A DNA stretch of 64,000 nucleotides from Actinotignum urinale DSM 15805 (GTDB lineage Bacteria; Actinomycetota; Actinomycetes; Actinomycetales; Actinomycetaceae): contig NZ_ATUY01000002.1 in the NCBI RefSeq assembly GCF_000420445.1, positions 127,889-191,888 of the forward strand, given 5' to 3'. The position numbers were made by a program, and so were the translations under genes. A model generated the notes under the pieces. The model was given only the letters and a program-made list of their open reading frames with translations, was not told the DNA's origin and made no database searches. Within the stretch, counting starts at the first letter, position 1. Each line of letters starts with the position of its first letter. Below, one piece after another: positions 7,693 through 16,636 of the stretch.

Positions 7693-8109
7693 TTATTTGC
7701 CGTTTGGGGCATCCTCTCGCTGATGGAGTTGCGCAAGTACTGCTTTGAGTTTTTCGGGTACAGGCAGTCCCAGATGGGTGGCGTTTTCGATTAGGGACAA
7801 GCCTTCGTTGGACAGGTAGAAAAAGATCACGGCGGTGCGCAGCACGGATCCGTTTCCGATGATGTGGGTGTCCAGCAGGTGTCCGATACCCACCAGAATG
7901 AAGATGAGGATCTTTCGAGCGATGCCTTTAAAGCCGATGGCGCTGGAGAGTTTTTTGTCAGAGACGGCTCCCATCACGCCCGTGATATAGTCGCAGACGA
8001 CAAAGGCAACAAGGGCGTAGAGCAGGCCGTCAAAGCCACCGAGATAGTAGCCGAGCCAACCTCCTACAGCGGTGAATACGAGTTGAATACTGGTCCAAAA
8101 TTCTTTCAT
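7693..8109 (-). CDS. Phage holin (phage_holin_4 / toxin secretion type)
   Basis: A 138-residue membrane protein starting at MKEFWTSIQ, after AAGGAAG. Three hydrophobic segments lie at about residues 8-45, 65-85 and 95-118. The signature YALVAFVVCDYITGVMGA and KGIARKILIFILVGIGHLLD match the Cph1/phage_holin_4 family, which opens the membrane for endolysin release. It is followed by the small membrane protein and lysozyme. The longer in-frame ORF upstream (from 8340) overlaps the tail-fibre gene and a terminator and is rejected as the start. Confidence 0.9.
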   Translation of the reverse strand: MKEFWTSIQLVFTAVGGWLGYYLGGFDGLLYALVAFVVCDYITGVMGAVSDKKLSSAIGFKGIARKILIFILVGIGHLLDTHIIGNGSVLRTAVIFFYLSNEGLSLIENATHLGLPVPEKLKAVLAQLHQREDAPNGK

Positions 8110-8140
8110 AAAGCGTTCTTCCTTTCTTGTTTTGAGCATG

Positions 8141-8167
8141 AAAATGCCACGCAGATGCATGCGTGGC
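8141..8167 (-). terminator. Intrinsic terminator after the tail-fibre gene
   Basis: Arms GCCACGCA (8146-8153) and TGCGTGGC (8160-8167) form a perfect 8-bp stem; on the minus strand it is followed by ATTTTC. It separates the tail and lysis genes. Confidence 0.7.
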
Positions 8168-8171
8168 GGGT

Positions 8172-9356
8172 TTAGGTTGTGGGCGGTTCTGTGCCAGGGG
8201 TGATCAGGTTTACTTGGAGTGGATAGAAATAGGATTTGAGGGTTGTGCCGAGAGGGTTGATGCAGCGATAGGCATAGCTCTTTTTCACGGGGACAAAGGC
8301 AATCTGGGTGCTTTGTCCTTCTTTCTGGCTGTATGCCCAAAGTGTACGCATACCTTCGTCTTCGTTACTCAGCGTGGTCTCTTTTGTGATTTCTAAGCGC
8401 AGTGAAATATTTCTTACGTCATCTGATGCGTTGAAATAGATATGCAAGAATCCGTCGCACGGAGCAGTCCAGGCAGGATGTAGCTTAACGGCACTGATTT
8501 CACCAAAACGCAATCCACCCGATTTCTGGTTATCCAGAAGCATTTTCAACGCATCCCCGGTCGCTTTGGCATCCGCAGCAACACCGCGCTTCGTGAGAAA
8601 TTCGTCAATTTCGACTGGCTTATGACTTTCCATAAAGTGGTTGACCTCTTGGAGCTTGTCGCTAAAGCCTTGCTGCATGGTGGCATAAAAGGTTTTGCGC
8701 TCTTGCTCTGCGCTGATGCGTGTTGTTTCGTTCTTTTCTCGAGTGGCTTCTTTATCTTCAAGCTCGCTCATGGTCATACGGCGTACGCGTTCTGCGCCAT
8801 CCCGTTTTTTCTCTTCTTGTTTTCGTTGATCTTCTCGAAACTCACGGTGTTTTTCTGCTTCGGCGCGTGCTGTCTCAGCTTTGACGCGTTCGGCTTCTGC
8901 TTTCGTGCGGACATCCTCAGCACTTGCTCGCAGAGATTCCGCACTGGCTCGTGCGGTTTCTGCTGATGCTCTGGTCGTTTCAGCGGTTTTGCGGCTTGTT
9001 TCCTGAGAAGTGCGCGTGTTTTCTGCTTCGACCCGAGTTTTCTCTGCTGCTGCGCGTGATGTTTCAGCTGAACCTCGCTTGGATTCTGCTTCGACTCGGC
9101 TGCTTTCCATGTTGCGACGATTGGTTTCTTGCTCGCTCCTCGTTTTCTCTTGGCTCACACGGGTAGACTCTGCGTTTGTACGTGCGGTTTCTGCCGATGC
9201 TCTGGTGCTTTCGGCTTTCACACGATCGGCTTCGGCTTTGGTGGTGGTTTCCACTTGCGTATTAATCGCATCAATGGAGTCATGGATGGCCGCTCTTACG
9301 TCTTTGCCATAGATTGCTGAAAGGATTTTATTCAGGTGTGTTTTCACGTTCGCCAT
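8172..9356 (-). CDS. Tail fibre / baseplate protein with heptad-repeat stalk
   Basis: A 394-residue structural protein. The N terminus (residues 1-35, LNKILSAIYGKDVRAAIHDSI) matches the start of many phage baseplate upper or fibre proteins. Residues about 38-190 are a run of seven-residue repeats of the form A-E-x-x-R-x-x (SAETARTNAESTR and variants), a very regular trimeric coiled-coil stalk. The C-terminal 150 residues form a beta-rich head, presumably the receptor-binding part. It overlaps the upstream small gene by 29 bp and lies after the tail peptidase gene, as expected for host-recognition proteins. Confidence 0.8.
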   Translation of the reverse strand: MANVKTHLNKILSAIYGKDVRAAIHDSIDAINTQVETTTKAEADRVKAESTRASAETARTNAESTRVSQEKTRSEQETNRRNMESSRVEAESKRGSAETSRAAAEKTRVEAENTRTSQETSRKTAETTRASAETARASAESLRASAEDVRTKAEAERVKAETARAEAEKHREFREDQRKQEEKKRDGAERVRRMTMSELEDKEATREKNETTRISAEQERKTFYATMQQGFSDKLQEVNHFMESHKPVEIDEFLTKRGVAADAKATGDALKMLLDNQKSGGLRFGEISAVKLHPAWTAPCDGFLHIYFNASDDVRNISLRLEITKETTLSNEDEGMRTLWAYSQKEGQSTQIAFVPVKKSYAYRCINPLGTTLKSYFYPLQVNLITPGTEPPTT

Positions 9357-9579
9357 GCGTATCCTCCTTCCCGGTATCAGTGTCGGTGTTGGTGAGGGTG
9401 ATCTGTTCGGTCATGAGAGCGATGCGCTGCGCGCGTTCCTCGGATAGGACGCTTTCTAGGATGAGGTCAACGAAAAAGCCGGGAAGGTCGTATTTCCCGG
9501 CTGTTTGGTTCACGCTATAGCGCAGTTCGTTTTTGGCTTTTTCTGCCCGCAAGATGAGGGGCAGGTCTTTGTCTGTCAT
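9328..9579 (-). CDS. Hypothetical phage protein (83 aa)
   Basis: An acidic, helix-rich 83-residue protein (MTDKDLPLILRAEKAKNELR) with no family I recognise. It is packed in the tail module, overlapping the previous gene by 4 bp and the fibre gene by 29 bp. The last 20 residues are Thr/Asp/Glu-rich and overlap the fibre start. Proteins of this size and place occur in Firmicutes siphophages between tail peptidase and fibre genes. Confidence 0.7.
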   Translation of the reverse strand: MTDKDLPLILRAEKAKNELRYSVNQTAGKYDLPGFFVDLILESVLSEERAQRIALMTEQITLTNTDTDTGKEDTHGERENTPE

Positions 9580-9800
9580 AGCGCACCTCCGAAGATCTTC
9601 GTGAGGAAATTGAGCACGTCTCGAAACTGCCGTGCCGCACGCACCAGATCGGTGTCGGCTGCGGCCTTGTGTTCATCGATGCCGAGTAGGATTTCCAGCG
9701 CGATCTTGACCTCATCGCTTTCGATGATGGGTTTTTGTTCGTCCGCTTTTTGAGGGCGGATAATTTCAGGTTTTCTAAGTTTGGGTTCTACGTGTTCCAT
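9576..9800 (-). CDS. Hypothetical phage protein (74 aa)
   Basis: A 74-residue protein (MEHVEPKLRKPEIIRPQ) with a charged N terminus and an amphipathic C-terminal helix ending FLTKIFGGAL. It lies between the tail peptidase and the 83-aa gene, with a 4-bp overlap to the latter and an AAAGGAG site upstream. No function can be assigned. Confidence 0.7.
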   Translation of the reverse strand: MEHVEPKLRKPEIIRPQKADEQKPIIESDEVKIALEILLGIDEHKAAADTDLVRAARQFRDVLNFLTKIFGGAL

Positions 9801-9817
9801 GTGAATGCTCCTTTATT

Positions 9818-11806
9818 TTAGAATCTGCCGCCAATGAGCAGGCCGTTTTTGAACTGCATGTAGCAGTTGTTGTACCAAGAGCCGACTCGTCCATCGGATT
9901 GCACCGAGCCGATGTTGACAAAATTGAGTGTGCCGGTGAGTCCACCTTCTTCGAAGACCACGTTTCTGAGTTTGTGGTAGCGCATGTCGATGTCTGCTCC
10001 GGCATTGAGCATGCCTGCGCTAAAACCGCCGAAGCTGCTTCTGGCATAGGTCCAGACCATGTCGTAGCTCGTGCCACCACGCTTGAGGACGGCCCAGGTC
10101 ATGTAGTCACCGTCGGGGTCGAGGTCGAAGTTGAGTCCGGCGATGGTGTTGGATTTGGCAAAGCCGTTTCCGCCGACTAGTCCGACTTGTTTGTTGTTGT
10201 AGTAGATGGAGAGGTTGCCGCCGCCCATGCGTACTTTCGTGTCACTCGTTTCGGTGGTGACGGTGCCGGTGATGGTGGCGGATTTGGCGGTGAGATAGCC
10301 ACTGCTTGTCAGCGTGAAGTTCGGGCTGTTAATTGACAGGCGTTTGGCGCTCAGGTCTCCGGTTGCCATGTTCCAGCTGATGTTGCCTTGTTTGTCTTTT
10401 AAGGTGCCGGCACGAATCAGGTCGGCTTTCAGTGTGCCTGTGGTGATGTAGTCGGCGACAATCGCTCCGTCCATCGTAATCGCGGTACCGTAGGTGCCGT
10501 TGTAGCCGGTTTTGGAATATCCCAGTCCGTTCATATTCCATCGCCAGACCTTACGAGCGGTCTTGGTATCTTTGGTATCCATGATGAGGATTTCATTGGC
10601 ACGAGTAACGACATGTCCGGTAGTGGCTGCCGTAATCAAGGCGGTCGCGTTATCGCGGGCAAGTTTCAAGGTCTCTGACTGCTTCGGCAGCGATTCAATA
10701 CGCTCCACCAAAGCGCGGTTTTCGCTGACGCTCCTTTCACTCAACCCCGCCTTAACATCCGTGCCAAGCGTAATGGTAGATGACTCTGGATGGTCGAGGG
10801 CGAGTGTGAGTTTCGATAAAGTGAAGCGGCGGTCCATCCCATGTGGCGGGGACACCACTCGAATCTCATCTCCGAGATTAAAGGCTTCGATGTTGCGGTC
10901 GAGCAGGTGCAAATCAACAGCAGATAGCTCGAGACTGACATCAGCAAACTGGGTGTCTTTCAGATACTTCTCGGCTTTTTTCTTCAGGTTCGCCGGAATC
11001 GTCACGTCATCAAAGCGCACCGTGCGGGTAATCACCCCATAGGTTTTCACAGCCTCGGCCGATTCCACGTAAGGTTTGCCGCCGTTGATGGTTTTGATGG
11101 TGGTGTATTCCTCGAGTGCCGCAATCGTTGAGGTTTCAAGGCGTTTACCAAGCGGAATCACGCGGGTGCAGAGGTTTTCGGTGTGCAGGTTCTCGGTGTA
11201 GTCGAGGAGATTTTCACCGAACTCGATCACCTGCGCACTTGTGTGATCAGACGCAGCGAGATAGTCCAAATAACGTACGCTGCCTTCACGGCGCACCCGC
11301 AAAAATCCGCCGAGCCGATCGGCGAGTTTGTCATTGATTGCCTCAAGGGTGGTTTCCCAGTTTGTGTAGCGATAGAGCGAATCGTTCGGGTCATGCACCG
11401 TGACTTGCCCGATCTTGAACTGCACGCCACTGTCACCGACTTGGGTGTTGTGTTTGGCTATGAGGGTTTCGAGGAAGGCGCGCACGCTGATGTCGTGAAA
11501 CTCGGCTGGTTCTTGCACCGTGTCAAGCAAGAAGGATAGCTCGCCTTCACAGGTGATTTCCTTGTTCTTTGTAAAGTCGATTTCTATGGTGAGGATGCGC
11601 CCATGGAAAAGAGCTTTGCCATCTCGTTCCACTCGAATCTCACCGGTGAGTTCTTTTACCTTGTCATAGAGCGGGTTGGTGGGTGGGATCTTTGCAGTGA
11701 AGGCACCCGATTTACTTAGGGCCAGCTGTAAGGTTGGTTCAAGCAGGATCGCTTGGGTGTCTCCTGGTTGGTAGAGGGTTTGGTTGTTGTAGAAGACTTG
11801 AAACAT
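9818..11806 (-). CDS. Phage tail protein / prophage endopeptidase tail family (Tal-like)
   Basis: A 662-residue tail-tip protein. The N-terminal 370 or so residues (YNNQTLYQPGDTQ; GRILTIEIDF; VIEFGENLLDYT; TRVIPLGKRL) match the prophage endopeptidase tail / minor structural family that forms the tail hub. The C-terminal half is Gly/Thr-rich, beta-helical fibre-like sequence with repeated units about adding a flow of 'G..GY..T..I..T' motifs. It abuts the Dit gene with no gap and precedes the small genes and fibre. It probably helps penetrate the wall at infection; no clear catalytic residues were confirmed. Confidence 0.85.
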   Translation of the reverse strand: MFQVFYNNQTLYQPGDTQAILLEPTLQLALSKSGAFTAKIPPTNPLYDKVKELTGEIRVERDGKALFHGRILTIEIDFTKNKEITCEGELSFLLDTVQEPAEFHDISVRAFLETLIAKHNTQVGDSGVQFKIGQVTVHDPNDSLYRYTNWETTLEAINDKLADRLGGFLRVRREGSVRYLDYLAASDHTSAQVIEFGENLLDYTENLHTENLCTRVIPLGKRLETSTIAALEEYTTIKTINGGKPYVESAEAVKTYGVITRTVRFDDVTIPANLKKKAEKYLKDTQFADVSLELSAVDLHLLDRNIEAFNLGDEIRVVSPPHGMDRRFTLSKLTLALDHPESSTITLGTDVKAGLSERSVSENRALVERIESLPKQSETLKLARDNATALITAATTGHVVTRANEILIMDTKDTKTARKVWRWNMNGLGYSKTGYNGTYGTAITMDGAIVADYITTGTLKADLIRAGTLKDKQGNISWNMATGDLSAKRLSINSPNFTLTSSGYLTAKSATITGTVTTETSDTKVRMGGGNLSIYYNNKQVGLVGGNGFAKSNTIAGLNFDLDPDGDYMTWAVLKRGGTSYDMVWTYARSSFGGFSAGMLNAGADIDMRYHKLRNVVFEEGGLTGTLNFVNIGSVQSDGRVGSWYNNCYMQFKNGLLIGGRF

Positions 11807-12544
11807 TTAGAGCGATCCTCCTTTCATATCAATCGTGAGCGTGAAGGTTCCTGACAGCGTCAGTCGCAAACCTTCTGGTGGGATACTGAGTTCAGCAAAG
11901 CGGTTTTTTCCGGTACTGAGATTCCAGCGTTTTCGGTATTCATCCACATAGACATAAGGACTGCTTGTTCCTGCTTGTACGTTTGAGAGGATGAAGGTCG
12001 GCACGACCGGGATGCGCGAGCCGGGAATGGTGAGTACGAGGGTGTTGTTGACCTTTAGGTTTTTGTATTCGCGGATGATGCCGGTTTCAAAGTTAAAGGG
12101 ATCCCACAGCCAGTCTGCGCTGCTGGAGACAACCTCCCACTTGTAGGCATCACAGACAATCTCGAGCTCGATTTTTCCCAGTGCTCGGATGCGGTCAAAA
12201 CCTTTGACCTCGGCTCTGCCCTCAAAGTAGTAGTCGGGTTCTTGGTCGATGACGACTTGTACGCGCTTGCCGTGAATCTCGTTCACAAACGCGGTGAGCC
12301 TTGCTGCCCAGTTTTCAATCGGCCCGATTCCACCCAGCACAAAAGATAACGTGCGTTCACTGTATTCGCACCGCCCGGTGAGGGCTTCGGAGAGATCGAG
12401 CCGTTTGGAGGATCCGGGAATATCCACAAAGAGGGTCTTAGGCTTAGGCATCCCCACCACATCGGTGTTTGAGACCACGAGCCGGTAGTCTTTCCACGTG
12501 TGTTTGCCATTGATTGTGGCTCCAAAACCAACATTTACATTCAT
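11807..12544 (-). CDS. Distal tail protein (Dit-like)
   Basis: A 245-residue tail protein. The N-terminal half (FGATINGKHTWKDYRLVVSNTDV) and the IPGSSKRLDLSEALTG segment match the Dit/phage tail component family that forms the hexameric hub between tail tube and tip. Its start overlaps the tape measure stop by 4 bp (ATGA). The tail-hub gene follows directly. The order tape measure, Dit, Tal supports the call. Confidence 0.85.
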   Translation of the reverse strand: MNVNVGFGATINGKHTWKDYRLVVSNTDVVGMPKPKTLFVDIPGSSKRLDLSEALTGRCEYSERTLSFVLGGIGPIENWAARLTAFVNEIHGKRVQVVIDQEPDYYFEGRAEVKGFDRIRALGKIELEIVCDAYKWEVVSSSADWLWDPFNFETGIIREYKNLKVNNTLVLTIPGSRIPVVPTFILSNVQAGTSSPYVYVDEYRKRWNLSTGKNRFAELSIPPEGLRLTLSGTFTLTIDMKGGSL

Positions 12545-15459
12545 CGGATCCTCCTTTTTGCCATTACGGCTTGGCGGCCTAAGGCTTGGTCGAGCTTGCC
12601 GGTGAGCGCCCCGACCAGCGTTTTACTATCGAGTACGATTTGTTTTTCGGAATTGCCCGCAATCACGGCCAGATACTGTTCCATCACAGAGGTGTCCCGT
12701 GCGGCGAGCATGCCTTCGAGTTTGGTGTAGAACTCACGTAGCGGCAGGATCGCTTCATGGCCGGCTTCACCTCCTGCCATGAGAGAGGTGCCGTTCATGC
12801 CAAAGAGTGTCGGGCGGGTCATGATACCGCCTTCCTTGTACCACTCAATAGACAGGTGCGGTACACGCGGTGGCACAATCGAAAAGCCGCCCGAAATGTG
12901 AAAGTGCGGCAGCTTGATCTTGGGCAGGCTGATCTTAAGACCAGAGAAGAAGCCTTTGATCTTATCCACGATGCCTTTGATCGTGTTTTTCGCCGACTCA
13001 ATGGGAGACAGAATCGCTGACTTAATCCCATTCCACACGCTCGATGCGGTGCTTTTGATCGAGTTAAAGACCGAACTCAAGGTGTCCTTCACACTGTTGA
13101 ACACGTTTGAGACCGTGTTTTTGATGCCGTTTACCACGTTCGTGATAGCACTCTTGATACCGTTCCAGATGTTCGTGGCAGTCTGGCTGATCTGACTAAA
13201 CACGGTTGAAACCGTGGTCGACACGGACGTGACCGCGCCCGTGACCGTTGTGGTGATCGCGTCCCAGATACCGCTAAAGAAGCTCGTGATGGCGTTCCAC
13301 GTGTTTTCAAAGAAGGTCTTGATGCTCGTCCAGACCTCACTCCACGTTGTACCGAACCACGACAAAACCGTAGAGGTCACACCAACAATCATGTCCCATG
13401 CGGCTTGGAACACGCCGGTGATAGCTGTCCAGATACCACTGAAGATGGTTTTGATGCCTTCCCACAGCTGGGTCCAGTTACCGGTAAACAGTCCAATGAA
13501 CACATCCAAGATCCCGGTAATGACCGTGAGGGCTCCTTGCAGCACGCTCGCAATCGCGTTGAACGCATTGGTGAACACCGGTGCGAGCAGCTGGGTGAAG
13601 CCATTCCAGATGGAGATGACCAGCTCACCAAAAGAGGTGAAGTCAAACCCGAGCGCGTTAATGCGCTCTACCACGCCATCTGCAAAACTGCTAAAGGCTT
13701 CTTTGATCTGATTCCACGTCTGCGTGATGGAGTTGCGGAAATCTTCTGAGGTGTTCCACAGATGCACGAAGGCCGCAACCAGTGTGCCCACCACAGCAAC
13801 GACAGCCACCACGGGCGCAGAAATCCCGCCAATGGCTGCACCCAGCTTGGTGAAGATACCGGAGATACCACCGACATCGGTCATAAAGGTAGATACGGCT
13901 TTGCCCACGGTTGAAAACGTGGTGATCATGCCACCAACCGACGAGATGACCTTACCGATGAGGAGTAAGGCCGGCCCTAAAGCGGCGACGAACAGTCCCA
14001 CTTTGATGATTACGGCGCGAGTGGACTCATCTAAAGAATTGAGCCAGTTGACGAAGTCTTGCACTTTTTTCACGATCTCGCGCACCGTCGGCATCAGTGC
14101 ATCACCGACCGAGATGGCGAGTTCTTCAAGGGCGGATTTGAGCTCTTCGATTTGTCCGGGCAGGTTGTCTTGCATGACTTCTGCCATGTGCTTGGCAGAA
14201 CCGGACGCATTGTTGAGCGCATCGCGCATATTGTCGATGTCTTCGGGTGCCGCATTCATGAGCGCGAGAAAACCGCTCATCGCGTTTTTACCGACCAGCT
14301 GCTCTGCCGCATGGACCTTTTCCGACTCGGTCAAATTGGCAAACGCCGCACGACAATCGGTGAGGATCTCATTGAGACCACGCATCGATCCATCCGCGTT
14401 CGTGGTCTGCACCACGACCTTTCCGATGGACTCACCGGTGATTTCTAAATCTTTGGACAGCGAGTTAAAAATGGTACGAAGCGCGGTACCGGCCTGTGTG
14501 GACTTGATACCGGCATTCGACATCAGACCGACCGCTTCGGCGGCTTCTTCGACCTTAAAACCCAAAGCTCCTGCAACCGGTGCACAGTACTTAAAGGTTT
14601 CACCCATCATCGCCACATCCGTATTCGATGCAGCAGAGGCTGTAGCCAACACGTCAGCAAAGTGCGCAGCATCCTGAGCTTTCAGCCCGAACGCATTGAG
14701 TGAGCCGACCACGATATCGGAGGTCATGGCGAGATCTTCACCGGAAGATGCCGCCAAGTTCATCACACCATCGATGCCGGAAAGCATCTGCTCGGTCGTC
14801 CAGCCGGCTTGTGCCATATATCCCAAGGCTTGTGCTGCATCGGTTGCCGAATAGCGAGTGGTCGCACCCATCTGGCGCGCCTTATCCCGCAAAGCCTGCA
14901 AATCACTGCCGGTAGCACCTGAGATGGCGGAGACCTGGCTCATAGCCTGATCAAAATCCCCGGCGGTCTTGATGGCGAGCGTACCTAGACCGGCTGTGGC
15001 AAGTGAGACAGGCATGAGCTTTTGTCCCACACCCGCAATCGCATCCCCGGTCTTTTTCATTGATGCACCAACAGCGTCCATCTTTGAAAAGACCGTATTC
15101 GTGTTGAGTGCCTCAGCCTGCAGGCGTTTGAGTGCCTGCTCGGTTTCTGCGATCTCGCGCTGCAAAGCGTCGTATTTGTCTTGTCCAAGCGTTCCTGATT
15201 CCAGCTGAGCCTTTGCTTGTTCGGAAGCGGTCTTTAAGGTGTCGAGTTTGTCTTTGGTGTTCTTGATCGCGTCTTGCAACAGACGCTGCTTTTGTGCCAA
15301 CAGCTCGGTGTTTTTCGGATCGAGCTTTAACAGCCGGTTCACATCCCGAAGGGAAGACTGCGTGGCACGAAGCGTTGATTGGACTTGTTTTAAGGCTTTG
15401 TCTAAACCGGTGGTATCCCCACCGATTTCAACCGTGATGCCCTTAATCCGTGAAGCCAT
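12541..15459 (-). CDS. Phage tail tape measure protein
   Basis: A 972-residue protein starting at MASRIKGITVEIGG, with GGAGG just upstream. The N-terminal 100 residues form a coiled coil (LDKALKQVQSTLRATQSSLRDVN). Residues about 110-430 match the TP901-type tape measure domain (YMAQAGWTTEQMLSG; SNAGIKSTQAGTALR). Hydrophobic segments near 470-590 follow. A run of repeats in the middle-to-C-terminal part is rich in Trp and N-x-I-K-S-x-V (WNGIKSAI, VFNSVKDTLSS). It sets tail length and is threaded through the tube. The in-frame extension to 15492 lies in a terminator and is rejected. Confidence 0.93.
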   Translation of the reverse strand: MASRIKGITVEIGGDTTGLDKALKQVQSTLRATQSSLRDVNRLLKLDPKNTELLAQKQRLLQDAIKNTKDKLDTLKTASEQAKAQLESGTLGQDKYDALQREIAETEQALKRLQAEALNTNTVFSKMDAVGASMKKTGDAIAGVGQKLMPVSLATAGLGTLAIKTAGDFDQAMSQVSAISGATGSDLQALRDKARQMGATTRYSATDAAQALGYMAQAGWTTEQMLSGIDGVMNLAASSGEDLAMTSDIVVGSLNAFGLKAQDAAHFADVLATASAASNTDVAMMGETFKYCAPVAGALGFKVEEAAEAVGLMSNAGIKSTQAGTALRTIFNSLSKDLEITGESIGKVVVQTTNADGSMRGLNEILTDCRAAFANLTESEKVHAAEQLVGKNAMSGFLALMNAAPEDIDNMRDALNNASGSAKHMAEVMQDNLPGQIEELKSALEELAISVGDALMPTVREIVKKVQDFVNWLNSLDESTRAVIIKVGLFVAALGPALLLIGKVISSVGGMITTFSTVGKAVSTFMTDVGGISGIFTKLGAAIGGISAPVVAVVAVVGTLVAAFVHLWNTSEDFRNSITQTWNQIKEAFSSFADGVVERINALGFDFTSFGELVISIWNGFTQLLAPVFTNAFNAIASVLQGALTVITGILDVFIGLFTGNWTQLWEGIKTIFSGIWTAITGVFQAAWDMIVGVTSTVLSWFGTTWSEVWTSIKTFFENTWNAITSFFSGIWDAITTTVTGAVTSVSTTVSTVFSQISQTATNIWNGIKSAITNVVNGIKNTVSNVFNSVKDTLSSVFNSIKSTASSVWNGIKSAILSPIESAKNTIKGIVDKIKGFFSGLKISLPKIKLPHFHISGGFSIVPPRVPHLSIEWYKEGGIMTRPTLFGMNGTSLMAGGEAGHEAILPLREFYTKLEGMLAARDTSVMEQYLAVIAGNSEKQIVLDSKTLVGALTGKLDQALGRQAVMAKRRIR

Positions 15460-15481
15460 ACATCCTCCTTTCTGGTGCATG

Positions 15482-15505
15482 AAAAAAGCCACCCGTGTGG
15501 TGGCT
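15482..15505 (-). terminator. Intrinsic terminator between tail chaperone and tape measure
   Basis: Arms AGCCACC (15487-15493) and GGTGGCT (15499-15505); on the minus strand a TTTTTT run follows. It overlaps the stop codon of the frameshifted chaperone frame, so read-through must supply the tape measure. Confidence 0.75.
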
Positions 15506-15698
15506 TAGAAGCGGTCAAAGTCTTCTTGGGTGGCAATGCGCTCATAGGTGGCTGTGTCGTTGGTTTTCTCCGTCCACATATCGAGCAGCAGCCCGATTGA
15601 GATTAGGTGCATGTCACCAATGGGTACCCCGATCTGGCAGGCACGAAGGAGCAGGAGTGCGGTGGTCATTTGGCGGCTTGTGGCCGCTTGTCTTTTTT
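15505..15698 (-). CDS. Tail assembly chaperone, -1 frame extension (gpT part of gpG-T)
   Basis: This reading frame has no good start of its own; I read it as the second half of a frameshift product. After the A7 run the -1 frame gives KRQAATSRQMTTALLLLRAC and continues to EDFDRF at the stop. The segment LLRACQIGVPIGDMHLISIGLLLDMW has the shape of the second tail chaperone of siphophages. Joining the upstream frame at 15693-15699 gives the usual longer chaperone that binds the tape measure protein. Confidence 0.75.
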
Positions 15699-16040
15699 TG
15701 ATGTCACCTCGGTTTTCAGGTTCTCGCCCCACAAGGCAAGAATCTCGGGTAGCACTTGATAGATGGAAAACATCTCGAACTCATCGAGCCATGCTTCGAT
15801 GGTTTTCGGGATTGTGTTGTCGGCATGGAAGGCCATGACGTAGGCGACGTTTTCAAAAATCTCGAGATCCTCAATCGGAAATCCTCCGTCTTCGCTTGTG
15901 GCGTGGCTGTAGGCTTTTTCGAGCTTGGAGAGGTCTTTGAAGATGTCACGGCCGAACTTTGCCCGATACAATCTGGGGATTGCAGCCGAAGAGCGAAACG
16001 CGACGGGTTTGCCTGATACGGTGATGGTTTTCTCAATCAT
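15666..16040 (-). CDS. Tail assembly chaperone (gpG-like)
   Basis: A 124-residue protein (MIEKTITVSGKPVAFRSSAA) that fits the phage tail assembly chaperone family. It has LYRAKFGRDIFKDLSKLEK near the N terminus and an FEMFSIYQVLPEILALWG helix before a Lys-rich tail. It lies between major tail protein and tape measure. Near its 3' end the slippery A AAA AAA run sits in the right phase for a -1 shift into the downstream frame, so most ribosomes make this short form and a minority make the fusion. Confidence 0.85.
   Translation of the reverse strand: MIEKTITVSGKPVAFRSSAAIPRLYRAKFGRDIFKDLSKLEKAYSHATSEDGGFPIEDLEIFENVAYVMAFHADNTIPKTIEAWLDEFEMFSIYQVLPEILALWGENLKTEVTSKKDKRPQAAK
15693..15699 (-). other. 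Programmed -1 frameshift site (A AAA AAA)
   Basis: On the minus strand the zero frame reads tcA AAA AAA gac, the canonical -1 slippery heptamer. The -1 frame is open to 15505 and encodes a gpT-like segment. This gpG/gpG-T arrangement is established in lambda and many siphophages. The shift itself is inferred from sequence. Confidence 0.75.
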
Positions 16041-16633
16041 GCACTGGCTCCTTTCTGGGTCGGGACATAAATGGTCTTGTACCAGTTGTCGTAGGTGGTT
16101 TTATCCGTGGTGTCTCCGGTCTTGGCTTTTACCAGACCATCTGCGCGCGGATCAGCCGTCAGTGAGAGGGTTTCGGTGCCGGGTTCAATCGTGTCTTCTT
16201 TGGTTTGAGACTCAATAGACGGGCGGCTGGCGGTGCAGTTGTAGAGCGCGTGACGGATAGCTTTTACATCCCCGTCAAACTCAAAGAGCAGCGCAAACTT
16301 GACCGATTCTGCTGTCAAAGAGTTTTCAACCAGCACGCCTTTCGCATCCAGAGTTTCTTGCAAGATTTCGGTGCGAAACCACTCCGGGATGAGCGCAATT
16401 TCCAGCTCGCCTGAATATCCGTTGTTGGTGACGGTACGGAAATACACGATGCCGTCAGCGTAAAACGGTGAGGATTCGCCTTCTGCATCGAGTGAGAGTG
16501 AGACTGCGCCGGGGACCGCTTTAGGCTCGGCGTAGGTGAAGGTGGATACGCCGTCTTTGATGGTTTCGGTCATCTTGGCGGCATAGACGTTTTTGATGTT
16601 GTATTTGACCTTGTTTCCTTTTACATCTGCCAT
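16037..16633 (-). CDS. Major tail protein (phi13-type)
   Basis: A 198-residue tail tube protein (MADVKGNKVKYNIKNVYAAK) with the VPGAVSLSLDAEGESSPFYADG segment, which is characteristic of the phi13-family major tail proteins. It is beta-rich and lacks an Ig-like C-terminal extension. Upstream are the head-tail joining genes and downstream the tail chaperones, the expected order. It overlaps the chaperone start by 4 bp. Confidence 0.9.
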   Translation of the reverse strand: MADVKGNKVKYNIKNVYAAKMTETIKDGVSTFTYAEPKAVPGAVSLSLDAEGESSPFYADGIVYFRTVTNNGYSGELEIALIPEWFRTEILQETLDAKGVLVENSLTAESVKFALLFEFDGDVKAIRHALYNCTASRPSIESQTKEDTIEPGTETLSLTADPRADGLVKAKTGDTTDKTTYDNWYKTIYVPTQKGASA

Positions 16634-16636
16634 GGT

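Noticed and set aside
8110-8340. Longer holin start
   Set aside because: It would read through a terminator and into the tail-fibre gene; the ATG at 8109 has its own ribosome site.
13724-14677. 317-codon plus-strand ORF opposite the tape measure gene
   Set aside because: It is the antisense shadow of a clear coding sequence, low in complexity and without ribosome site or homology.
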